64,000 nucleotides of DNA, taken from positions 999,501 to 1,063,500 of the forward strand of contig NZ_JTDN01000001.1 of the NCBI RefSeq assembly GCF_000802385.1, written 5' to 3'. Numbering within the stretch: position 1 is the first letter of the stretch; every line of letters begins with the position of its first letter. Made by a program: the position numbers and the translations under genes. Positions 53,023 to 60,526 of this stretch are shown one piece after another. Source of the stretch: Croceibacterium mercuriale (GTDB lineage Bacteria; Pseudomonadota; Alphaproteobacteria; Sphingomonadales; Sphingomonadaceae). The notes below the pieces were generated by a model. It was not told where the DNA came from and did not search any database. It was given only the letters and a program-made list of their open reading frames with translations.

Positions 53023-53064
53023 GTGACGTCTCTAACTTGCGGGCAGTGACATCTCTAACTTGCG
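53023..53064 (-). repeat. Right end of the mobile element: tandem pair of 19-bp motifs
   Basis: GTGACGTCTCTAACTTGCG (53023-53041) then GTGACATCTCTAACTTGCG (53046-53064), differing at one base, with a 4-bp spacer, so a 23-bp period (about two helical turns). This spacing is suited to two transposase molecules binding one face of the DNA. The outer copy is inverted relative to the left end at 50444-50462. Confidence 0.72.
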
Positions 53065-53122
53065 TCTACACCATTAAGGACGATAATCGATATTATGTAA
53101 AATCACGCTTGAGTCAGAAGTG

Positions 53123-53290
53123 TCATGTCGCAGAACGGAAGACCAGCGCGATGATCGCGAAGATCGAGATCCAGACCGCCGCAAAAATCATCTTGCGATG
53201 GCTGCTGATGTTTCGCAGCGCGCCGGAACGCCAGATCAGCACCAGCCATGCGAGCATTGCCACAATCGAAACCAGCGCCGCCTCGCTCAT
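53123..53290 (-). CDS. Small single-pass or hairpin membrane protein (55 aa)
   Basis: 55 residues with two hydrophobic segments (AALVSIVAMLAWLVLIW and IFAAVWISIFAIIALVF) separated by a basic loop RSGALRNISSHRK. It begins 1 base after the MBL-hydrolase stop (TGAGATG), so it is probably co-translated. No family recognised. It looks like the last gene of the mltB-dacA-tmk-holB-metG-tatD-MBL string. Confidence 0.7.
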   Translation of the reverse strand: MSEAALVSIVAMLAWLVLIWRSGALRNISSHRKMIFAAVWISIFAIIALVFRSAT

Positions 53291-53291
53291 C

Positions 53292-54059
53292 TCAGACGTC
53301 CATCTGCAAACCGTCGTGCCCGGCAATGACACCAGCAGGAAGCTCGCTGCAGAGCGTCGCGTAGTCCATGCTCTTGTCCAGATGCGTCAGGATCGTGGTG
53401 CCGGCACGGCAGCGATGCGCGAAGTCGAGCGTCATTGTCAGGTGCGAGTGGCTCGGATGCGGTTCGCGGCGCAGGCAGTCGGCCACCAGCACGTCCACAC
53501 CGTCGAACAGATCCAGCATCTCGTCGGTAATCTCCGAGAAATCGGTCGCATAGCCCAGTGATCTGCCATCGGCTTCGAAGCGCAGGCCGGTGCTGCTGAT
53601 CGGCCCATGCGGCATCTCGCACCAGTCCACCGCAAATCCGGACTGGATCCGCACCCGATCAAGCGTGTCGAGTTCCACGATAGTGGGATAGCCGAACTGC
53701 CCGGCGAAAACATAGCTGAACCGGTTGCGTAGCCGCCGTGCTGTCTCGGTATCGGCGAACCCCGGAATAGGACCATACCGACCGAAGCGCAGAGCTCGCA
53801 GATCGTCGATGCCATGCGTATGATCGGCGTGATCATGCGTCCAGAACACGGCGTCTACCCGCCCAATGTCATTGTCGAGCAACTGATGGCGCAGGTCCGG
53901 CCCCGTATCGACCAGCAGCCGCGCACCTTCGGCGCTTTCCACGACGATCGACACCCGCGTGCGTCGGTTACGCGGCTCGGACGGATCGCAATCGCCCCAG
54001 TCATTGCCGATGCGCGGCACGCCGGTCGACGTTCCGGATCCCAGCATGATCAGTTTCAT
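53292..54059 (-). CDS. MBL-fold metallo-hydrolase (PhnP-like)
   Basis: A 255-aa metallo-beta-lactamase-fold hydrolase: MLGSGTSTGVPRIG at the N-terminus, metal motif THDHADHTHG (H75, H77, D79, H80), then ATDFSE and TILTHLD. It resembles PhnP-like phosphodiesterases, whose substrates include cyclic nucleotides or RNA pieces. Overlaps tatD by ATGA. Confidence 0.9.
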   Translation of the reverse strand: MKLIMLGSGTSTGVPRIGNDWGDCDPSEPRNRRTRVSIVVESAEGARLLVDTGPDLRHQLLDNDIGRVDAVFWTHDHADHTHGIDDLRALRFGRYGPIPGFADTETARRLRNRFSYVFAGQFGYPTIVELDTLDRVRIQSGFAVDWCEMPHGPISSTGLRFEADGRSLGYATDFSEITDEMLDLFDGVDVLVADCLRREPHPSHSHLTMTLDFAHRCRAGTTILTHLDKSMDYATLCSELPAGVIAGHDGLQMDV

Positions 54060-54847
54060 GCCGCCGCCTGCGCCGGTACCGCCTTGGTAAACAGAGCGTG
54101 GAAGTTTCGGGTTGTGGCTCCGGCCAACTGCTCCAGCGGCTCGCTTCGCAAGGTCGCCACAAACTGGGCGGTGTCCCGCACGTAAGCAGGTTCGCACATC
54201 TTGCCGCGATGCGGCACTGGCGCCAGGAACGGACTGTCCGTTTCGACCAGCAATCTGTCGGCGGGGATTTCGCGGGCAAAGTCCTGCAATTCACGGGCGT
54301 TCTTGAACGTGACGATGCCGGAAATCGAGATCGCCAGGCCAAGATCCAGCACTGCCCGGCCAAATGCCGGCGTGCCGGTGAAGCAGTGGATCAGAGCAGT
54401 AAAGGCACCCTCCCCCAGCTCCTCCCGCAGGATCGCCAGCGTATCTTCTTCCGCATCGCGGGTGTGAATTACCACTGGCAGGCCGGTCTGCCGCGCCACG
54501 GAGATATGTAGCCGGAACAGCGTCTGTTGCCGCGCGCGATCGGAATGGTCGTAATGGTAATCAAGGCCTGTCTCGCCCAAGGCGATCACGCGCGGATGGT
54601 CAGCCTGCTGCAGCAGGTCGGTCGCGGTCAGATCGGGATGCTGGTCAGCCTCGTGCGGGTGGATGCCGATACACGCCCAGACGTCAGTCTCACGATCTGC
54701 GACGGCGATGACGTCCGCCCACTCGCTCTGCCGGGTAGAGATGTTGAGGAAGCCGCCGACACCCGCGGCGCGTGCGCTGGCCAGCACCTCGGCCTGCCGC
54801 TCGACCACACCCTTGTAGTTGAGGTGACAATGGCTGTCGACGAGCAT
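54056..54847 (-). CDS. tatD: TatD family metal-dependent hydrolase (deoxyribonuclease)
   Basis: A 263-aa amidohydrolase-fold nuclease: DSHCHLN with metal ligands H6 and H8, GIHPHEA, IALGETGLDYHYD, HTRDAEEDT, HCFTG and VETDSPFL. The ATG at 54847 overlaps the metG stop. Conserved next to metG/holB in many bacteria. Confidence 0.95.
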   Translation of the reverse strand: MLVDSHCHLNYKGVVERQAEVLASARAAGVGGFLNISTRQSEWADVIAVADRETDVWACIGIHPHEADQHPDLTATDLLQQADHPRVIALGETGLDYHYDHSDRARQQTLFRLHISVARQTGLPVVIHTRDAEEDTLAILREELGEGAFTALIHCFTGTPAFGRAVLDLGLAISISGIVTFKNARELQDFAREIPADRLLVETDSPFLAPVPHRGKMCEPAYVRDTAQFVATLRSEPLEQLAGATTRNFHALFTKAVPAQAAA

Positions 54848-56382
54848 CAGGCCCCCAGATCAAGCCGCGGGAACACCGGCACCGGCTTGTCGATCTGAAA
54901 CGACAGCGGAGTGTCGTCAGCCAAGCTGCCGAAATTCCGTCGATCGTCGGGGATGGTCAGTGCATCGAGCAGCTGTTCGGCCGCACTTGGGACTACCGGT
55001 GCAACAGCGATCGCCAAGCGGCGGATACAGTCGCAAAGGACGTGAAGCACCGTTTGCATCCGGACGGGATCGGTCTTCCGCAACGCCCAGGGGGCCTGCT
55101 CGTCGACGTAGGCATTGCAGGCAAAAACCGCCTGCATCCACGCCTCCAGCCCGGCGGCAAAGGCGAGCCGTTCGAACGCTTCCGGCAACTCGATCGAACA
55201 GGCATGGCCGACCTTGTCCTGCAAGGCCCGGTCTGCTTCGGTCGGTTCGCCCTGGGCGCTCACCTCGCCATCGCAGTTCTTGGCGATGAAGCTCAGCACG
55301 CGCTGCGCCAGATTGCCGAAACTGTTGGCCAGTTCCGCGTTGGCGCGGCTGATTATTGCCTCAGGCGACCAGGTACCATCCTGCCCGAAGCTGAATTCGC
55401 GCAGCAGGAAATATCGCAGGACATCCACGCCGAACCGCTCCGCCAGTGCCAGCGGATCGGTGACATTGCCCAGCGACTTGGATTCTTTCTGCCCGCGATT
55501 GAGCAGGAAGCCATGCGCGAACACTGCCTTGGGGAGCGGCAGGCCCGCGCTCATCAGGAAGGCCGGCCAGTACACCGCGTGGAAGCGCACGATGTCCTTG
55601 CCGATCAGGTGCAGGTCCGCCGGCCAGAACTTCTCGAACGTGGCCTTGTCGTCGGGGTAACCGATGCCGGTAAGATAGTTGGTCAGGGCGTCGACCCAGA
55701 CATACATCACATGCTCGTCTGCACCGGGTACCTTGACGCCCCAGTCGAAGCTGGTGCGGCTGACTGACAGATCATTCAGTCCACCTTCGACAAAGCGCAT
55801 GACCTCGTTGCGGCTGCGATCCGGCCGGACCCACTCCGGATTATCGCGGAGCAAGGCCAGCAACGGCTCCTGATAGCGGGACAGGCGAAAAAACCAGCTT
55901 TCCTCGGCCGTCCACTCTACCGGTGTGCCCTGCGGCGAAAGCTTCTCACCGCCCTCCCCGATTGTCAGTTCCGCTTCGTCGTAATAGGCTTCGTCGCGGA
56001 CCGAGTACCAGCCCTCGTACCGGTCCAGATACAGATCGCCATTTGCCTCCATCGCCTGCCACAAGGCTTGACTGGCAAGGTGATGCGCATCCTCGCTGGT
56101 GCGGAAGAACCGGTCGTAGCTGATCCCAAGAACATCAAACAGGTCACGGAAATGTCCGGACATCTCGTCTGCAAGAGCTCGGGGAGTGATGCCCAGATCG
56201 CGCGCCTTCTGCGCCATCTTCAGCCCGTGTTCGTCCGTGCCGGTCTGAAACCGGACGTCACGTCCACGCGCTCGCTGGAACCGGGCCAGTACGTCCGCCG
56301 CCACGGTCTCGTAGGCGTGGCCCAGATGTGGGCGGCCGTTGGGATAGTGGATCGCGGTGGTGAGATAGAATGGGTCAGCCAT
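54847..56382 (-). CDS. metG: Methionyl-tRNA synthetase
   Basis: Class I synthetase of 511 aa charging tRNA-Met. The HIGH motif appears as HLGH (residues 18-21) and the KMSKS motif as KESKS (KESKSLGNVTDP). The C-terminal EMAP-like tRNA-binding domain of some MetG is absent, giving the short form found in this group. ATG 56382 overlaps holB by 8 bp and its stop overlaps the tatD ATG. Confidence 0.96.
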   Translation of the reverse strand: MADPFYLTTAIHYPNGRPHLGHAYETVAADVLARFQRARGRDVRFQTGTDEHGLKMAQKARDLGITPRALADEMSGHFRDLFDVLGISYDRFFRTSEDAHHLASQALWQAMEANGDLYLDRYEGWYSVRDEAYYDEAELTIGEGGEKLSPQGTPVEWTAEESWFFRLSRYQEPLLALLRDNPEWVRPDRSRNEVMRFVEGGLNDLSVSRTSFDWGVKVPGADEHVMYVWVDALTNYLTGIGYPDDKATFEKFWPADLHLIGKDIVRFHAVYWPAFLMSAGLPLPKAVFAHGFLLNRGQKESKSLGNVTDPLALAERFGVDVLRYFLLREFSFGQDGTWSPEAIISRANAELANSFGNLAQRVLSFIAKNCDGEVSAQGEPTEADRALQDKVGHACSIELPEAFERLAFAAGLEAWMQAVFACNAYVDEQAPWALRKTDPVRMQTVLHVLCDCIRRLAIAVAPVVPSAAEQLLDALTIPDDRRNFGSLADDTPLSFQIDKPVPVFPRLDLGA

Positions 56383-57334
56383 GCGCGGCTTCCCTAGGGG
56401 CCGCCATCCGGGCGAGCAAGCCGCCGATTTCCATCACCAGCAGTCCGGGATCGTAATTGTGGGTCGGCGCCTGCACGACCAGTTGCACCAGTTGCGCATG
56501 ACTGTCTGCCAGTAGCCTCTGCGCCGCCGGTGGAGTATCGCGCAGGCGTGACACGGCCACCGCGCGCGCCAGATCGATGGTCGCCAGCTGCCGCCTGCGG
56601 TCAGGTCGCACCCCGATTGCTTCGGTGAGGCGGCCGCGACGGGAGAAGTCGCGATCACCATGGGTGGCGATCTCGCGCATCAGCTGATGGATCGGGCCCA
56701 GATCCAGCTCGACGAAGTCCAGTGCCGTGCCCGGCGAGCCACCTGCGCTCTCGATCGCCGCCGCCCGTGCTGCGGCATCGGCCTGAGGCGCCTCGGTTTG
56801 CAGGATCACGTCGATCTGCCCGGCGGAAAGCGCCGGAAACTGGAGGATGCGGCAGCGCGACCGGATAGTCGGCAACAGACGACCCAAGCGATGCGCAATC
56901 AGGATGAAGTAACTGCCGACAGGCGGTTCCTCCAGGCTCTTGAGCAGCGCATTGGCAGAGGCCGGCTCCAGATCGTCGGCCGCGTCGATGATGATTGCCC
57001 GTCGTGCGCCAAGCGTGGGCCGTGTGGTGAGGCGCCCCTGCATCTGGCGCACCTGATCAACCGCGATGTTGCGCTTTGTCTGGTAGGGCTTGCCCTCGTC
57101 CCGCTTCTTCTCTTCGTCGGGGTTGGCAGGCAATGGCTGCAGCAGGAGGATGTCGGGATGATCGCCCGCAGGCTGCGGCTGCCCGTCCTCCGCAACCAGC
57201 ATGCGGGCAGCAGCCAGCGCAAAGTGGCGCTTGCCGATGCCGCGCCGACCGGCCAAGATCCAGCCATGATGCAGCCGTGGCCCGGCCAGGGCGCGTTGCC
57301 ACTCGGCCCATGGTTCGTCGTGGCCGGTCAGCAT
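56375..57334 (-). CDS. holB: DNA polymerase III delta-prime subunit
   Basis: Clamp-loader subunit of 319 aa. The P-loop is degenerate (GRRGIGKRHF), normal for delta-prime. Features: RRAIIIDAADDLEPASANALLKSLEEP (SRC motif near IRSRC). It overlaps tmk by 7 bp and metG by 8 bp. The order tmk-holB-metG-tatD is common in bacteria. Confidence 0.94.
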   Translation of the reverse strand: MLTGHDEPWAEWQRALAGPRLHHGWILAGRRGIGKRHFALAAARMLVAEDGQPQPAGDHPDILLLQPLPANPDEEKKRDEGKPYQTKRNIAVDQVRQMQGRLTTRPTLGARRAIIIDAADDLEPASANALLKSLEEPPVGSYFILIAHRLGRLLPTIRSRCRILQFPALSAGQIDVILQTEAPQADAAARAAAIESAGGSPGTALDFVELDLGPIHQLMREIATHGDRDFSRRGRLTEAIGVRPDRRRQLATIDLARAVAVSRLRDTPPAAQRLLADSHAQLVQLVVQAPTHNYDPGLLVMEIGGLLARMAAPREAAHG

Positions 57335-57966
57335 GGATGCGGAGCGCCGATCGCCGTCAAGATGCGGTGGTGCACAGCCGCGGGGCTGCCGGTGGCATCG
57401 ATGCGGATGAAGCGATCCGGATCAGCGACCGCCAGTTCCGCGAACCGGATTGCGACGCCGGCGTGGTAGCCCGCGTCCCGCCCGCCGATCGCATCGCTGC
57501 TGCCGCCGTCGCGCGCATGCAGCCGCTCGCCCGCCTGATCGGCGCCGAGTTCCAGCAGCAGGGTCTTGCCCGGCAGCAAGCCGTGCGAACCGATGCGGTG
57601 AATGGCCAGCAGGTCGGCATCGTCCAGACCCCCCTCCCCGCCCTGGTAGGCTCTCGACGAGTCGAGGAAGCGGTCGCACACCACCCAAGCTCCGCGCGCC
57701 AGCGCCGGGATGATGGTCCGTGCGACATGATCGGCGCGTGCCGCCGCAAACAGCAGGGCCTCCGCCGCAGCAGTCCAGCCTGGCGCCGGCGGAGCAAGCA
57801 GCATTTGGCGGATTGCCTCCGCACCAGGCGTACCGCCCGGCTCCCGCGTCAGCAGCACTTCCAGCCCGCTTTGCCGCAAGGTATCCGCCAGCAGCCGCGC
57901 CTGGGTCGACTTGCCGGCACCCTCGCCGCCTTCCAGGGAGATGAAGCGACCCGCAGGACGCGTCAC
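57328..57966 (-). CDS. tmk: Thymidylate kinase
   Basis: dTMP kinase of 212 aa with P-loop EGGEGAGKST at about 12-21, TREPGGTPGAEAIR and DRFLDSSRAYQG. GTG 57966 overlaps the dacA stop (GTGA). Essential step for dTTP supply. Confidence 0.96.
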   Translation of the reverse strand: MTRPAGRFISLEGGEGAGKSTQARLLADTLRQSGLEVLLTREPGGTPGAEAIRQMLLAPPAPGWTAAAEALLFAAARADHVARTIIPALARGAWVVCDRFLDSSRAYQGGEGGLDDADLLAIHRIGSHGLLPGKTLLLELGADQAGERLHARDGGSSDAIGGRDAGYHAGVAIRFAELAVADPDRFIRIDATGSPAAVHHRILTAIGAPHPC

Positions 57967-59171
57967 GAGACGAAGCCGACCAGACCGTTGCGCAGCCGCC
58001 GGAACAGGCTCGCCTCCGCGACCTCCTCCGCGGCGACCAGCGGCACGTCATGCGCGATCTGACCGGGGGCGCTGACCCGCAGGAATGCCACCGTCTGGCC
58101 GGCCTTGACCGGCGCTTCCAGCGGACCGCGGTAATGCACCTCCATCCGGGTGTCGGCCACTTCGCCTCGGGCCATGCTCGTCAGTACGGGGCTAGCGGTC
58201 CGCAAGGCCACGCTATCCGCCGCGCCGCCTTGCACCCGCGCCTGGCCGACGCGTGCGCCGGCGGCCAGCAACTGGCGGCTGTCGAAGGCGGCGAAACCCC
58301 ACTCGATGAGATCCCGGGCAACCTGATTGCGTAGCGGGATGTTCGGCACGGCCCCCAGCACCATCACCAGCCGTCGATCGCCACGCTGCGCTGATCCGAC
58401 AAAGGTGTAGCCAGCCTGGCGGGTGTAGCCCGTCTTGATGCCGTCCGCGCCATCCACCCGGCCGGTGATCGGATCATGATTGGCCTGGGTGATCCCGCGC
58501 CAGGTGAAACCGTGATTGCCGATGTAGCGGCTGTAGAGCTGCGGATATCGGGTGACCATCGCCTCCGCCAGTCGGGCCAGGTCGCGCGCGCTGGAATAGG
58601 TGCGGCCCTCGTCTGGGTAGCCGTTGGGCGATCCGTAATGCGTGTCGCGCATACCCAGTTCGGCCGCGTTGGCGTTCATCAGGTCGAGCCAGCCGGGCAG
58701 GCTGCCAGCTGCGGTCAGGGCGAGCATCACTGCCGCATCGTTGCCGGAGACGGTGGTCGTGCCCATCAGCAGCTGGTCGACCGTGACCTGCTCCCCTTCC
58801 TTCAGGAACATGGAGGAGCCCTCGCCCGACCACAATTCTTCCACCACGCGCGGCACCGTGACGACCTGTTCCGCCTTCAGCGTGCCCGCGCCCAGCAGTT
58901 TGAACATGCTGTAGGCCGTCATCACCTTCGTTACGGAAGCCGGCACGAAGCGGCGCGTGGCGTCACGTTCGAACAGCACCTGTCCGCTGGACAGATCGAC
59001 CAGATAGGCGACCGGCACTTCAACCGGAACGGGTGCCGTTTCCGCTGTCGGCGCCAGCATGATGGCTGGCCGCTGGATGTCAGGGCGGGTGGGGACCGGC
59101 GCGCGCTGTGCTTGCGCCACGGCAACGCCACTACACAGGATCAGCGCGCCAAGCGCGAGCAACTTCTTCAA
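57963..59171 (-). CDS. dacA: D-alanyl-D-alanine carboxypeptidase (penicillin-binding protein 5/6 type)
   Basis: Peptidoglycan-trimming enzyme, 402 aa: signal peptide MKKLLALGALILCSG...VAQ, a Pro-rich linker, S79-V-T-K82 active site, SGN at 142-144 and K246-T-G. The C-terminal domain (about 285-402) is the usual PBP5 beta-rich tail, ending with an amphipathic helix (ASLFRRLRNGLVGFVS) that can sit on the membrane. TTG 59171 is preferred to the longer TTG at 59207 because AAGGA lies 7 bases upstream. Follows mltB by 25 bp. Confidence 0.93.
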   Translation of the reverse strand: MKKLLALGALILCSGVAVAQAQRAPVPTRPDIQRPAIMLAPTAETAPVPVEVPVAYLVDLSSGQVLFERDATRRFVPASVTKVMTAYSMFKLLGAGTLKAEQVVTVPRVVEELWSGEGSSMFLKEGEQVTVDQLLMGTTTVSGNDAAVMLALTAAGSLPGWLDLMNANAAELGMRDTHYGSPNGYPDEGRTYSSARDLARLAEAMVTRYPQLYSRYIGNHGFTWRGITQANHDPITGRVDGADGIKTGYTRQAGYTFVGSAQRGDRRLVMVLGAVPNIPLRNQVARDLIEWGFAAFDSRQLLAAGARVGQARVQGGAADSVALRTASPVLTSMARGEVADTRMEVHYRGPLEAPVKAGQTVAFLRVSAPGQIAHDVPLVAAEEVAEASLFRRLRNGLVGFVS

Positions 59172-59196
59172 GATGTAATCCTTCAGCCCCGCACGA

Positions 59197-60219
59197 TCAG
59201 CGGGCAATCTCGTCTGCCAGCAGGCCGACGCTCATCGCATAATAGTTCGAGCAATTGTACTCCAGGATCACCCGATAGTTCTGGGTGATGAGGTAGCTTG
59301 GCGCTGCCGGACCGTCCGGTTCGAACAGCGCCGCCATGGCATCATCAGCGATCGCACCTTGCGGGGTCACGCCCATCGCGCGCCATTCGGCCACCGTCCG
59401 CCACTGGCTGTGGCGGACATGGACGCGTGGACAGATCGGCGCGACCACTTCGGTCATGAGTGCGGCCCGATCCACGGTGTTCGGCGCATAGGCGCGCACA
59501 CCCCACGGCTGGCCGGGGCGCCAACCGGCATCGCGGAAGTAGTTGGCGATGGAGTGCAGCGTATCCGGCTCGCTGGTCCAGATGTCGCGTACCCCGTCCC
59601 CGTCGCCATCCACCGCCAGCCGCAGATAGACGGATGGCAGGAATTGCGGGTTGCCGAATGCACCGGCCCAGCTGCCCACCATGGTCTGGCGCGGAATGCC
59701 CGTCTCGAGGATGCGCAGCGTGTCGATCAGTTCGCCTTCGAACAGCTCACGCCGGCGCCCTTCCCATGCCAGCGTCGCCAGCGATCGCACCAGATCGAAA
59801 TTGCCGCGCACCGCGCCATAGGAGGTTTCATGCCCCCAGATGGCGAACAGGATGGGCGCAGGCACGCCATAACGCGCCTCAACGGTCGCGGCGAGCGGCT
59901 GAAGACGGCCGTAGGCACGCCGGCCGCCATCAATCCGCGCCTGCGTGTTGTGGCTCTGCAGATATGGGGCCAGCGGCGGGAAACCTCGAGCCGCACCGCC
60001 CGACGACGTGTTGTCACCATCCAGGGCGATCACGCGCTGATTTGGGGTGAGGCCGGCAAAGGCACTGGCGATGGTCGCCTGGCTGACCCCCGCATCGCGG
60101 GCCTTGGCCGCAACCTGCTGCAGGTACGCGTCGAAGGACGTATCCTGCGCACAGGCGGGGACACAGGCGAACAATGCCAAGCAGGCAGCGAACAGCGGAC
60201 GGATCGGCAAACGGAACAT
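59197..60219 (-). CDS. mltB: Membrane-associated lytic murein transglycosylase B
   Basis: A 340-aa lytic transglycosylase of the GH103 type. The signal MFRLPIRPLFAACLALFACVPACAQ may be a Sec signal or a lipoprotein. The catalytic E131 lies in WGHETSYG, and GAFGNPQFLPSVYLR follows. It cleaves murein between MurNAc and GlcNAc. Next to dacA this makes a cell-wall pair. First gene of the minus string, divergent from tRNA-Ser and glgP. Confidence 0.92.
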   Translation of the reverse strand: MFRLPIRPLFAACLALFACVPACAQDTSFDAYLQQVAAKARDAGVSQATIASAFAGLTPNQRVIALDGDNTSSGGAARGFPPLAPYLQSHNTQARIDGGRRAYGRLQPLAATVEARYGVPAPILFAIWGHETSYGAVRGNFDLVRSLATLAWEGRRRELFEGELIDTLRILETGIPRQTMVGSWAGAFGNPQFLPSVYLRLAVDGDGDGVRDIWTSEPDTLHSIANYFRDAGWRPGQPWGVRAYAPNTVDRAALMTEVVAPICPRVHVRHSQWRTVAEWRAMGVTPQGAIADDAMAALFEPDGPAAPSYLITQNYRVILEYNCSNYYAMSVGLLADEIAR

Positions 60220-60336
60220 GGCGGGCCTTGTGGCAAAAGCATGGGCCCGGTGCAAACCTTCCAGTTGCCCATCTGCTCCACCGCCGCGCCATTTTGCTTG
60301 GCGTTGCCGCCGTCGCAAGCTAGCGGCGTCGCGCAC

Positions 60337-60426
60337 GGACAGGTGGCCGAGTGGTTTAAGGCAGCGGTCTTGAAAACCGCCGTGGGTTCACGCTCACCGT
60401 GGGTTCGAATCCCACCCTGTCCGCCA
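60337..60426 (+). tRNA. tRNA-Ser (anticodon UGA)
   Basis: 90 nt including encoded CCA. Acceptor GGACAGG (60337-60343) pairs with CCTGTCC (60416-60422), followed by G and CCA. D-loop GGTTTAAGGC. Anticodon stem-loop GCGGTCTTGAAAACCGC with anticodon TGA. A long variable arm is present, as in class II tRNAs. T-arm GTGGGTTCGAATCCCAC. It decodes UCA and likely other UCN codons. No integrase or element adjoins it. Confidence 0.97.
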
Positions 60427-60526
60427 GCTCTCCGCCCGATGGCGGACCCTTGTTCAAACAAATGTCAAGAATGACTCGCTAGATCCACGCTTCCGGGGCA
60501 CCTCGCCCGGCAGGAGGATTAGGTTC

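Larger units (their letters stand above)
50444..53064. mobile_element. ISNCY-type mobile element with an orphan passenger gene
   Basis: Bounded on the left by CGCCATTTAGAGATGTCAC (50444-50462) and on the right by the inverted match ending at 53064 (17 of 19 positions agree). Inside are an AT-richer orphan gene (+) and a transposase (-), convergent and separated by about 40 bp. At 2.6 kb it is longer than a simple single-gene IS of this type, and no second left end is seen near the transposase's own 3' end. Target duplications were not found. An alternative is a shorter IS that has lost its left end beside an older copy's end. Confidence 0.65.

Noticed and set aside
53023-53064. A short CRISPR-like repeat pair
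   Set aside because: Only two copies with a 4-bp spacer and they match an inverted copy across the transposase, so they are IS ends.
60337-60426. tRNA-Ser as an integration site for a genomic island
   Set aside because: No integrase, no repeated tRNA 3' end and no change in gene content or composition on either side.
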